The notes beneath the pieces were generated by a model, which saw only the letters and a list, made by a program, of their open reading frames with translations, did no database searches and was not told where the DNA came from. A DNA stretch of 7,112 bases from an uncultured Catenibacterium sp. (GTDB lineage: Bacteria; Bacillota_I; Bacilli_A; Erysipelotrichales; Coprobacillaceae): NCBI GenBank assembly GCA_900764725.1, contig CAAFPB010000102.1, forward strand, positions 1 to 7,112, given 5' to 3'. Position 1 is the first letter of the stretch, and every line of letters starts with the position of its first letter. The translations under genes and the position numbers were made by a program. Of the stretch, positions 1 to 5,818 are shown one piece after another.

Positions 1-18
1 CTCCGGCATGTGGCTCCA
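1..18 (+). tRNA. tRNA-Gly(GCC), 3' end only (cut by window edge)
   Basis: These 18 bases are identical to the last 18 bases of the two complete tRNA-Gly genes that follow. They cover the end of the T loop, the 3' strand of the T stem (CCGGC), the 3' acceptor strand ATGTGGC, discriminator T and encoded CCA. The rest of the gene lies before the window, so its anticodon is inferred from its neighbours, not seen. Confidence 0.85.
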
Positions 19-34
19 ATTTAAAATTTCATAT

Positions 35-109
35 GCCGCATTCGTATAATGGCTATTATATCTGCTTGCCATGCAGAGGACGCCGGTTCGACTCCGGCAT
101 GTGGCTCCA
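35..109 (+). tRNA. tRNA-Gly(GCC)
   Basis: The 75 bases fold as a complete tRNA. The acceptor stem GCCGCAT/ATGTGGC has seven pairs, one of them G-T. The D arm contains the conserved GG, the anticodon stem is TCTGC/GCAGA, and the T stem GCCGG/CCGGC closes a TTCGACT loop. The anticodon loop TTGCCAT gives anticodon GCC, which reads GGC and GGU glycine codons. The discriminator is T, as usual for bacterial tRNA-Gly, and the 3' CCA is encoded. The D stem is weak (G-T and T-T at its ends). It is one unit of a tandem array, probably co-transcribed and then cut out of a shared precursor. Confidence 0.97.
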
Positions 110-124
110 TTTAAAATTTTATAA

Positions 125-199
125 GCCGCATTCGTATAATGGCTATTATATCTGCTTGCCATGCAGAGGACGCCGGTTCGACTCCGGCATGTGGCTCCA
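125..199 (+). tRNA. tRNA-Gly(GCC), second complete copy
   Basis: This copy is identical base for base to the tRNA-Gly at 35-109, with the same anticodon GCC and encoded CCA. It is the last gene of the array and is followed ten bases later by the terminator hairpin. The 15-base AT-rich spacer before it closely resembles the 16-base spacer before the previous copy, which points to recent tandem duplication or continuing homogenisation. Confidence 0.97.
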
Positions 200-208
200 T
201 TGAAATCA

Positions 209-233
209 ACTAGGCTAACGCCTAGTTTTTTTT
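209..233 (+). terminator. Intrinsic terminator of the tRNA-Gly array
   Basis: A seven-pair stem ACTAGGC/GCCTAGT (209-215 with 220-226) closes a TAAC tetraloop and runs straight into eight Ts (226-233). It lies ten bases after the last tRNA CCA, so it should end the array transcript and insulate the LytTR operon downstream. Confidence 0.93.
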
Positions 234-321
234 CATCTTACAATACGATTTCTACAACTTAATGGGATAAGATGTTTATATATATTTTATTATGTTATCA
301 TTTTTTTGACGGAGGAAGATT
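234..321 (+). promoter_or_regulatory. Leader and probable promoter region of the LytTR-DUF3021-ABC operon
   Basis: This 88-base gap separates the tRNA terminator from the LytTR start, so the operon promoter should lie here. The stretch 267-300 is AT-rich with -10-like hexamers (TAAGAT 268-273, TATATT 281-286, TATTAT 288-293). None has a convincing TTGACA-like -35 at 16-18 bases, which would fit an activator-dependent promoter. A clear ribosome binding site GGAGGA (311-316) precedes the ATG at 322. I saw no convincing pair of LytTR direct repeats. Confidence 0.4.
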
Positions 322-756
322 ATGAAGACAAGAATTGAATTAATATCAGAAGAAAAGATAGAAGAAACAATAATCAGATGTCATAAGATGACAGATGAAA
401 TACAAAATATAGTCTCTTATATAGAAAATGAGAAGAAAATCATAGGATATAAAAGGGGAACTGCTTATCCTTTAAATATAAATAATATCTATTATTTTGA
501 AATTGTAGATCAAAATGCTTTTGTATACTGTGAGAAAGAAATATATGAATCTAAGATGAAACTCTATGAATTTGAACAAGAAACAGAAGGCACATCATTC
601 TTTCGTGCATCTAAGTCTCTTGTTATTAATGCAGATAAGATTGATTCTATCAGACCTTCCTTATCAGGAAGATTTGAAGTTGTATTACAAAATAAAGAGA
701 AGCTCATAGTTTCTAGACAATATGTACGTGTACTTAAACATATGATTGGATTATAA
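322..756 (+). CDS. LytTR-domain DNA-binding transcriptional regulator
   Basis: The 144-residue protein is a stand-alone LytTR regulator without a CheY receiver domain. Residues 1-45 form a charged, mostly helical N-terminal part. Residues about 48-143 are the LytTR domain, recognisable by FFRASKSLVIN (93-103), the following DKIDSI, GRFEVVLQNKEKL (116-128) and SRQYVRVLKHM (131-141). LytTR domains bind pairs of short direct repeats in promoters. The start is set by GGAGGA at 311-316. The next gene, a DUF3021 membrane protein, follows after 11 bases. Such pairs in streptococci (HdrRM, BrsRM) work as a regulator held in check by its membrane partner, and I infer the same here. Likely targets are its own operon and perhaps other loci. 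Confidence 0.92.
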   Translation: MKTRIELISEEKIEETIIRCHKMTDEIQNIVSYIENEKKIIGYKRGTAYPLNINNIYYFEIVDQNAFVYCEKEIYESKMKLYEFEQETEGTSFFRASKSLVINADKIDSIRPSLSGRFEVVLQNKEKLIVSRQYVRVLKHMIGL

Positions 757-767
757 GGAGAAGAAAA

Positions 768-1181
768 ATGGATAAAAATGAAATGATACATACAATAACT
801 ATTCAATATTTTGTGATTTATACATTATCAATGTTTGCGACAATCTTATTTTGTTATTTTGATCAGCCTCAAATAAAAATGCTTCCTGTATCTTATTTAG
901 GAGAGGTGGCAGTCTTCTCCTTTCTTGCTTGTCTTCCTACTACAATCTACTATTTTAAGTTTCATAATGTATTGGTAAAGGATATTCTCCATACAATACT
1001 ACTAGAAATCATTCTTTTAACTGCTGGATATAAAATCGGTATGTATGGAGATATTTTAGGTGGATGTTTGTTCTTTTTCACAATACTTGTAGTAGATTTC
1101 TTAGTAAGATTATTTAATTATCTTAATGATCGTCATCTCGCAAATGAAATCAATAAAGCTCTTAAGAGTAGAAAAGGGTGA
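768..1181 (+). CDS. DUF3021 family four-TM membrane protein, probable LytTR partner
   Basis: The 137-residue protein has four hydrophobic segments (about 12-30, 42-62, 72-92 and 94-114). A short cytoplasmic tail carries FNYLNDRHLANEINKALK (116-133), a pattern typical of the end of DUF3021 proteins. It starts at ATG 768 behind AAGGAG (755-760), which overlaps the stop of the LytTR gene, so the two should be translated together. DUF3021 proteins are regularly encoded next to stand-alone LytTR regulators. By analogy with HdrM and BrsM it probably sits in the membrane and inhibits or tunes the regulator. The signal it senses is unknown and no ligand-binding motif is visible. The ABC ATPase begins four bases after its stop. 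Confidence 0.85.
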   Translation: MDKNEMIHTITIQYFVIYTLSMFATILFCYFDQPQIKMLPVSYLGEVAVFSFLACLPTTIYYFKFHNVLVKDILHTILLEIILLTAGYKIGMYGDILGGCLFFFTILVVDFLVRLFNYLNDRHLANEINKALKSRKG

Positions 1182-1185
1182 TTAT

Positions 1186-2097
1186 ATGTATAGTATTGAA
1201 ATTAAACATCTCACTAAAAAATTTGGTGATATCAAAGCGGTGGATGATTTAAGCTTTAATGTAGAAAAGGGAACTTTCTTTTCATTTTTAGGCGCCAATG
1301 GTGCTGGTAAGAGTACTACTATCTCTATGATGTGTGGTGAACTTACAAGTGACGCAGGAGAAATATATATTGAAGGCAAAAATATAAAAACACATATGAA
1401 TGAAATGAAATCTTCTGTTGGTGTCGTTTATCAAACCTCTGCATTAGATGATGTATTGACTGTTTTTGATAATTTAAAGTATCGTGCTGCTTTATATGGT
1501 ATTACAGGTGATTCTTTTAAGAAGAAACTAGAAGAACTCTCTATATTATTAGATTTTAAAGATTTTTTAAAGAAACCTTTAAATAAGTTATCAGGAGGGC
1601 AAAGAAGACGCATAGATATAGCCCGTGCTCTTATTCATGAACCAGAACTTCTTATCTTAGATGAACCAACAACAGGTCTTGATCCTCAAACAAGAAAAAT
1701 ATTATGGAAAGTCATTGATGATTTAAGAAAAGAAAAACATATGACTGTATTTCTTACAACTCATTACATGGAAGAAGCGTCTGAAGCAGATCAAGTTGTC
1801 ATTATTGATCATGGACGTCAAATAGCTTCTGGAACACCACATGAATTAAAACAGAAATATGCTTATGACTATTTAAATATCTATCATGTGAAAGAAGAAG
1901 ACATCAAGTCTTTAGGACATCCGTATACATATAATAAGGATCACTATACAATCCGTGTCAATCATCCAGGTGTTGTGAAAGAAATGATTCTTCAAAAACC
2001 AGTATTATTTAATGATTTTGAATTAGTAAAAGGAAGGATGGATGATGTTTTCTTAAATGTAACAGGAAATAAACTCTCAGGAGGCGAAAAATCATGA
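1186..2097 (+). CDS. ABC transporter ATP-binding protein (DrrA/NatA/CcmA type exporter)
   Basis: The 303-residue ATPase has all the nucleotide-binding motifs: Walker A GANGAGKST (36-44), Q-loop Q83, signature LSGGQ (135-139), Walker B LLILDE (155-160), D-loop GLDP (164-167) and H-loop H193. The C-terminal extension ends in GRMDDVFLNVTG (283-294), typical of the DrrA/NatA group that pairs with ABC-2 permeases. It should power export through the permease encoded next. The open frame runs up to ATG 1126 inside the previous gene, but ATG 1186 is preferred: it lies behind AAAGGGTG and begins exactly where ABC homology begins (MYSIEIKHLTKKFGD). The stop overlaps the permease start (ATGA). Substrate is unknown: drug, antimicrobial peptide, lipid or ion are all possible in this group. 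Confidence 0.95.
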   Translation: MYSIEIKHLTKKFGDIKAVDDLSFNVEKGTFFSFLGANGAGKSTTISMMCGELTSDAGEIYIEGKNIKTHMNEMKSSVGVVYQTSALDDVLTVFDNLKYRAALYGITGDSFKKKLEELSILLDFKDFLKKPLNKLSGGQRRRIDIARALIHEPELLILDEPTTGLDPQTRKILWKVIDDLRKEKHMTVFLTTHYMEEASEADQVVIIDHGRQIASGTPHELKQKYAYDYLNIYHVKEEDIKSLGHPYTYNKDHYTIRVNHPGVVKEMILQKPVLFNDFELVKGRMDDVFLNVTGNKLSGGEKS

Positions 2098-2981
2098 AAC
2101 AGCTTTATTATCTCACATTAAGACATACAGTATTATTTTTTAGGGATAAAGGACGTTTTCTAACAGCTTTGATTACACCAATAGTCTTAATAGTCTTATA
2201 TATGACATTCTTAGGAACTGTTTATCATGATTCGCTAGATAGTATAGTTAAGTATTATTCTGTATCACAAAAGACTATTGATGCTTTTGTGAATGGTTAT
2301 CTCTTCTCTTCACTACTTGCAGTCAGCTGTGTCACAGTATCATTTTGTTCAAATATGATCATGGTACAGGATAAAGCAGATCATAAAATAAAAGACTTAC
2401 TTATTGCACCTGTGAGTAAAACAACATTAGCACTTAGCTACTTCATTTCTACTTTACTTATCACAATGATCATCAATATAACCGCATTATTTGCATGTTT
2501 TATTGTATTAGGTACTTCTGGCTGCATCTTACCAATCAAAGATATATTATATTGTTTACTAGATATCTTTTTACTTACTCTTTTTGGCACTTCATTATCA
2601 TCTATTATTAATTACTTCCTAACAACGCAGGGTCAGATTTCAGCTGTCAGTAGTGTAGTAAGTGCAGGATATGGGTTTTTATGTGGTGCTTATATGCCGA
2701 TATCTCAATTTACACCTGCAGTGCGAGCTATTATCAAGTTTTTGCCAGGAACCTATGGAACAGCGCTTATTCGTAAACATTTATTAAATAGTCTATTTAT
2801 TAAACTAAATACAAAAGTTCCATCTAACATTATGAAGGAAGTACATCGAAGCTTTGATACATCATTTACACTTATGGGACATACTATTACAACGAGTATG
2901 ATGTATTTTATTATGATTGCTACATGTGTTATTTTGTTGTTTGTATATATTTTGATGAATCAATTCAAAAAAGATATGTAA
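2094..2981 (+). CDS. ABC-2 type transporter permease
   Basis: The 295-residue membrane protein has six likely TM segments (about 22-42, 68-90, 112-140, 146-172, 182-205 and 268-290) and a larger loop between the last two. This is the layout of ABC-2 (DrrB/NatB-like) permeases. Early features of the family are the RDKG motif after the N-terminal helix (17-20) and the KIKDLLIAPVSK segment (98-109), which is the usual coupling-helix region. It starts at ATG 2094 inside the stop of the ATPase, behind AGGAGG (2079-2084), so the two subunits are translationally coupled. It should dimerise and form the pore for the ATPase at 1186-2097. Substrate cannot be told from the sequence. Confidence 0.93.
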   Translation: MKQLYYLTLRHTVLFFRDKGRFLTALITPIVLIVLYMTFLGTVYHDSLDSIVKYYSVSQKTIDAFVNGYLFSSLLAVSCVTVSFCSNMIMVQDKADHKIKDLLIAPVSKTTLALSYFISTLLITMIINITALFACFIVLGTSGCILPIKDILYCLLDIFLLTLFGTSLSSIINYFLTTQGQISAVSSVVSAGYGFLCGAYMPISQFTPAVRAIIKFLPGTYGTALIRKHLLNSLFIKLNTKVPSNIMKEVHRSFDTSFTLMGHTITTSMMYFIMIATCVILLFVYILMNQFKKDM

Positions 2982-3064
2982 AATTGATGTAATTTGATAC
3001 ATAGGATTGAAAAATATGAGAAATAGTTTAAGATGTTTTTGTGGAGGAATTATTAAGTATCACC
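2982..3064 (+). promoter_or_regulatory. Intergenic region with weak promoter candidates and a displaced Shine-Dalgarno
   Basis: No hairpin with a T-tract is seen after the permease stop, so read-through from the ABC operon is possible. Two weak sigma-A-like pairs can be drawn: TTGAAA (3007-3012) with TAAGAT (3029-3034) at 16 bases, or TTGATA (2994-2999) with TATGAG (3015-3020) at 15 bases. A strong GGAGG lies at 3043-3047, which is 17 bases before ATG 3065, farther than normal. Confidence 0.3.
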
Positions 3065-3667
3065 ATGAAACTCTTAAAGAAATTAATCATTCTTATTGCA
3101 TTAGTTATTGTGTATGTGTTTTCTAATGCAGTAAGTATTTATATATATAGTTTTAAAGATGAAGCAAGAACTGCAGATGTTGCAATTGTCTTAGGTGCAT
3201 CTACATATAATGGTCATGCTTCACCTGTTTATCAAGAAAGAATTAACCATGCAGTTGTTTTATACAACAAGCATCTAGTAAAGAAAATCATCACAACAGG
3301 AGGATATGGAAAAGGGAATCCTGTGAGTGATGCTTATAATGCGAAGCTTTATGCCATTAGTCAAGGTGTACCAGAAGATGATATTCTTACAGAAGACCAA
3401 TCAACAGTCACCTTAGAAAATCTCATTAATGCGAAAAAGATTATGGATGTTGAGCATTACAAGACCGCATTAATAGTCAGTGATCCATTACATATGAAAA
3501 GAGCTATGCTCCAAGCAAAGGATGCAGGTATTACAGCCTATACATCACCAACACAATCTTCTCGATATCGCACAAGAGATACTAAGTTTCAATTCTTAAA
3601 ACGTGAAGTAACTAATTATATTGGCTATAAATGGTATCGTCTCTTTAAATCATTCATCAAAGTATGA
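3065..3667 (+). CDS. YdcF/SanA/ElyC-like (DUF218) membrane-anchored protein
   Basis: With the ATG at 3065 the protein has 200 residues: a Lys-rich N-terminus, one TM anchor (about 6-28) and an extracellular DUF218 domain (about 37-190). Family hallmarks are AIVLGAS (40-46), the TTGGYGKG strand-loop (77-84), EDQSTVTLENL (110-120) and the SDPLHMKRA segment (139-147). The family includes SanA and ElyC of enterobacteria, linked to envelope barrier function and envelope carbon metabolism. The biochemical activity is poorly defined. The frame is open from GTG 3041, but that codon overlaps the GGAGG motif itself, so I prefer ATG 3065, which begins right at the signal-anchor. The start remains the weak point of this call. 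The small membrane protein follows after 34 bases. Confidence 0.85.
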   Translation: MKLLKKLIILIALVIVYVFSNAVSIYIYSFKDEARTADVAIVLGASTYNGHASPVYQERINHAVVLYNKHLVKKIITTGGYGKGNPVSDAYNAKLYAISQGVPEDDILTEDQSTVTLENLINAKKIMDVEHYKTALIVSDPLHMKRAMLQAKDAGITAYTSPTQSSRYRTRDTKFQFLKREVTNYIGYKWYRLFKSFIKV

Positions 3668-3701
3668 TAGAATAGATATAAGGGTGAAGGGAGCTGTTAT
3701 C

Positions 3702-4043
3702 ATGTTTATGATTAATACAGGATGTATATGCTGTGGAATTCTCGCATTAACATTCTTGTTTTATTATATAATTTGTACATGTCTTAAAGGATTAGGCGTT
3801 TATCGTATTAGTGCATTTAAGAATGTACCTCGTGAAGAAAGCCGTTATTATGATAAGAAAAGAATCAGCCGTGCTCAAAGAAGTGCATTCAAGAAATGGT
3901 TTATCATATTAAGTATAGGTGCAGTGCTATCATATTATATTAGTCAGTACTTTGCTTATATTGCGATTGGACTATGGGCGCTCATGTTCTTTAAAGACAT
4001 CTTTGTAAAAAAAGAGAACTTATTTCGAAACTATCGTATCTAA
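3702..4043 (+). CDS. Small three-TM membrane protein of unknown function
   Basis: I do not recognise this 113-residue protein with confidence. It has a hydrophobic Cys-containing N-terminal segment (about 5-27), a basic central loop with YYDKKRISRAQRSAFKKW (49-66), and a hydrophobic hairpin (about 67-82 and 84-99) before a short basic tail. The loop plus paired helices loosely recalls DUF3784-type small membrane proteins, but this is only an impression. The start is ATG 3702 behind AAGGGAG (3687-3693). The frame is open further upstream, to ATG 3621 inside the previous gene, but no homology or ribosome site supports that start. Its stop codon is part of the terminator stem that follows. Confidence 0.75.
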   Translation: MFMINTGCICCGILALTFLFYYIICTCLKGLGVYRISAFKNVPREESRYYDKKRISRAQRSAFKKWFIILSIGAVLSYYISQYFAYIAIGLWALMFFKDIFVKKENLFRNYRI

Positions 4044-4068
4044 TGGCCTTATAGGCCATTATTTTTTT
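4042..4068 (+). terminator. Intrinsic terminator overlapping the stop codon of the small membrane protein
   Basis: An eight-pair perfect stem AATGGCCT/AGGCCATT (4042-4049 with 4053-4060) with a TAT loop is followed by a run of seven Ts (4062-4068). The first two stem bases are the last two bases of the TAA stop. The next gene's ribosome binding site begins right after the T-tract, leaving no room for a promoter, so the hairpin may be leaky or act as an RNA-processing or stability element. Confidence 0.85.
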
Positions 4069-4078
4069 AGGTGACATT
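4069..4078 (+). promoter_or_regulatory. Ribosome binding site abutting a terminator
   Basis: AGGTGA (4069-4074) serves ATG 4079 and starts on the base after the terminator T-tract. Transcripts that initiate after the hairpin could not include a leader, so transcription of 4079-7067 must start upstream of 4042, inside the preceding coding region or earlier, and pass through the hairpin. Confidence 0.7.
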
Positions 4079-4468
4079 ATGGAAAAACTACTACTTATAC
4101 TTATATGTATCCTAGGAGTTGTCGTTATGGTAAAAGGGCTTGTGAGCCGTTTTCAATATCGTTTAAAAGCCACGCGCTGTTCATTACAGGCATCAGGAAC
4201 AATTATTGATATTAAACAAGAAGAACTCTATTTATACACAATGACTATTCAATATTATGCAGAAGGAAAATTCATTGAAAGAAAGCCTTCTATTACCTAT
4301 TTTCAAATGAAGTACTTTAAGAATAATAAGCATGTCACTGTTGATTATAATCCCACTTTCCCTGATGCTTTTATTATTGAAGAAGACTTATTCCCTATAC
4401 GTTTTACTAACTTTCTCATTTTCAGCGGCTTTGTATTAGTATGCTGTGCTGCTTTATTTATTATTTGA
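4079..4468 (+). CDS. DUF3592-like two-TM membrane protein
   Basis: The 129-residue protein has an N-terminal TM (about 3-23), a central beta-rich soluble part (about 30-105) and a C-terminal TM (about 111-129). The central part contains ASGTIIDIKQEE (38-49), TMTIQYYAEGKFIE (54-67) and HVTVDYNPTFPDAFII (85-100). A repeated-strand pattern ending in a YNP-P motif is typical of DUF3592 proteins, whose function is unknown. The start ATG 4079 is behind AGGTGA. It is the first gene of a five-gene run, and the lipoprotein gene begins seven bases after its stop. The name rests on motif pattern, not on a search. Confidence 0.78.
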   Translation: MEKLLLILICILGVVVMVKGLVSRFQYRLKATRCSLQASGTIIDIKQEELYLYTMTIQYYAEGKFIERKPSITYFQMKYFKNNKHVTVDYNPTFPDAFIIEEDLFPIRFTNFLIFSGFVLVCCAALFII

Positions 4469-4475
4469 GGTAATT

Positions 4476-5291
4476 ATGAAAAAAATAATATTACTGCTTC
4501 TAAGTGTTCTTTTAACAGCCTGTACACCTACTTCGACTACAAATAAAAACTATATTAACCCCAATGGAACAACATTAGAAACACGTGTTCTAACACCAAA
4601 AGGATATATACGAGAACAAAGTGATTTTGCCTATTTCTTACAGACATATCCATTAAAGAAAAGCGGTAGTCCTATTCTTTTATATAATGGAAAAAAGAAA
4701 TGGGATCAAAGTGCTCAAATTGCGGTATTTAAATTACCAATAGAAAACGAAAATCTCCAACAATGTGCCGATTCAGTTATGAGAGTGTATGCTGAATATT
4801 ATTGGAACACAAAACAATATGAAAAGATCCAATTTCATTTAAGTGATGGTTTCTTATTATCTTATATGAAATGGAGAGAAGGGTATCGTGTGGTTATTAA
4901 GAATGATCATGCAAGCTATGTAAATAGTGCATCCTATGATGATTCTTATGAGTGTTTCAAGAAATATTTACGTATTGTATTTGCATATTCAGGTAGTGCA
5001 AGTATGGTCAGTGAATCTAGTACTATTACACCTCGTGAAATAAGAGTAGGGGATGTCTTTTTAAAAGGTGGTTCACCAGGACATGTTGTGATGATCGTAG
5101 ATGCTTGTACAAATAAACAAGGTAAAAAAGCCTTCTTGTTAGCACAGGGCTATATGCCTGCGCAGGAATTTCATCTATTAAAAAATCCATCACATGATGA
5201 CCCTTGGTATTATGAAGATGAAATCAAATATCCATTTGAAACACCTGATTATACATTTGAGGAAGGTAGTTTAAGAAGATTATGTTATTGA
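4476..5291 (+). CDS. DUF4846-like lipoprotein
   Basis: The 271-residue protein starts with a lipoprotein signal peptide: MKK, a Leu-rich core, and lipobox LTAC with the lipidated Cys at 16. The mature protein should be anchored to the outer face of the membrane. The body carries features I associate with DUF4846: an RVYAEYYW helix (103-110), LSYMKWREGYRV (128-139), a GDVFLKGG strand (192-199) and SPGHVVMIVD (200-209), then YMPAQEFHLLKNP (226-238). The GDVF...GHVVMIVD part resembles the strand holding the catalytic His in NlpC/P60-type papain-like folds, but no matching Cys is obvious, so catalysis is not claimed. ATG 4476 was chosen over the in-frame ATG 4446 because it gives a proper signal peptide behind GAGG (4467-4470). 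The stop overlaps the HD gene start (TGATG). Confidence 0.85.
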   Translation: MKKIILLLLSVLLTACTPTSTTNKNYINPNGTTLETRVLTPKGYIREQSDFAYFLQTYPLKKSGSPILLYNGKKKWDQSAQIAVFKLPIENENLQQCADSVMRVYAEYYWNTKQYEKIQFHLSDGFLLSYMKWREGYRVVIKNDHASYVNSASYDDSYECFKKYLRIVFAYSGSASMVSESSTITPREIRVGDVFLKGGSPGHVVMIVDACTNKQGKKAFLLAQGYMPAQEFHLLKNPSHDDPWYYEDEIKYPFETPDYTFEEGSLRRLCY

Positions 5292-5818
5292 TGAATGTGT
5301 TTAGTGGGCACAAAATAGATCCACTACATATTAAAGAAGAAGATATATATCTAGAAGATATCGCCCATGCATTAAGTTTACTATGTCGTGGGAATGGTCA
5401 TATTAAGTATTTTTACTCTGTTGCTCAACATTCTCTTAATTGCGCTAAAGAAGCACAAAGCAGAGGTTATAGTAAACATGTGATCTTATCATGCTTATTT
5501 CATGATGCAACTGAAGCATATATGAGTGATTTGATTACACCTATAAAAAAACAGATGAAAGAGTATCAAGCCATAGAAGATCAACTCTTAGAAACTATCT
5601 TTCATGCTTTTTATATAGAATTAAAGAACGAAGAAAAAAATATCTGGAAAGAGATGGATCATCTCTTACTAGAAGCAGAACTAAAGGAAATGATGCCTTT
5701 AGAAGAGAATAGACCTACTGTTACACTTATAAGTGTTCCGGATTTAAAGGAACATTATTATCGTGAGATAGAAAAAGAATTTGTCGCTTATGCGACTACA
5801 TTATTGGAGGATTTATAA
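5291..5818 (+). CDS. HD-domain phosphohydrolase
   Basis: The 175-residue cytoplasmic protein has the metal ligands of an HD hydrolase: H47 (VAQHS), the doublet H71-D72 (FHDATEAY) and a later Asp at about 123 (EMDHLLLEAE). The N-terminal SGHKIDPL and the DIAHALSLLCRGNGH segment (23-37) match the HD hydrolases related to YfbR-type 5'-nucleotidases. The likely reaction is hydrolysis of a phosphate ester such as a nucleoside monophosphate, with the substrate unknown. ATG 5291 shares its A with the TGA of the lipoprotein gene, implying coupling. The in-frame ATG 5282, three codons earlier, is an alternative. Ribosome binding sites are poor for both (AAGAAG at 5273-5278). The next gene overlaps its stop. 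Confidence 0.88.
   Translation: MNVFSGHKIDPLHIKEEDIYLEDIAHALSLLCRGNGHIKYFYSVAQHSLNCAKEAQSRGYSKHVILSCLFHDATEAYMSDLITPIKKQMKEYQAIEDQLLETIFHAFYIELKNEEKNIWKEMDHLLLEAELKEMMPLEENRPTVTLISVPDLKEHYYREIEKEFVAYATTLLEDL

Larger units (their letters stand above)
1..199 (+). repeat. Tandem repeat of tRNA-Gly units (about 90 bp)
   Basis: The unit is a 75-base tRNA plus a 15-16 base AT-rich spacer of the type tttaaaattt. The spacers at 19-34 and 110-124 share a TTTAAAATTT core and differ only at their edges, while the tRNA parts are identical. At least three units exist, and the array may continue upstream of the window. Confidence 0.9.

Noticed and set aside
1..233. tRNA array as an integration (att) site for a mobile island
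   Set aside because: No integrase gene and no displaced tRNA 3'-end repeat is seen elsewhere in the window; the partial copy at 1-18 is only the window edge.
234..321. Possible LytTR operator sites (for example a minus-strand TAAGTT core at 256-261)
   Set aside because: Only one partial match was seen. LytTR sites come as two spaced direct repeats, and no second copy at the expected distance was found.
564..806. Minus-strand open frames at 564-806, 1182-1379 and 1431-1613
   Set aside because: They lie opposite well-supported coding genes, have no recognisable domains and no plausible ribosome sites; they are antisense shadows.
1126..1185. N-terminal extension of the ABC ATPase starting at ATG 1126
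   Set aside because: It lies inside the DUF3021 gene in another frame, has no ribosome binding site and shows no ABC homology; ATG 1186 fits both.
2976..3002. Imperfect AT-rich inverted repeat ATGTA-AAATT / AATTT-GA-TACAT after the permease gene
   Set aside because: The stem is all A-T apart from one pair, has a bulge, and is not followed by a T-tract, so it does not qualify as a terminator.
791..4257. Repeated ACTATTCAATATT string (near 799 and 4243)
   Set aside because: It encodes TIQYF and TIQYY in two unrelated membrane proteins; shared codons in AT-rich DNA explain it.
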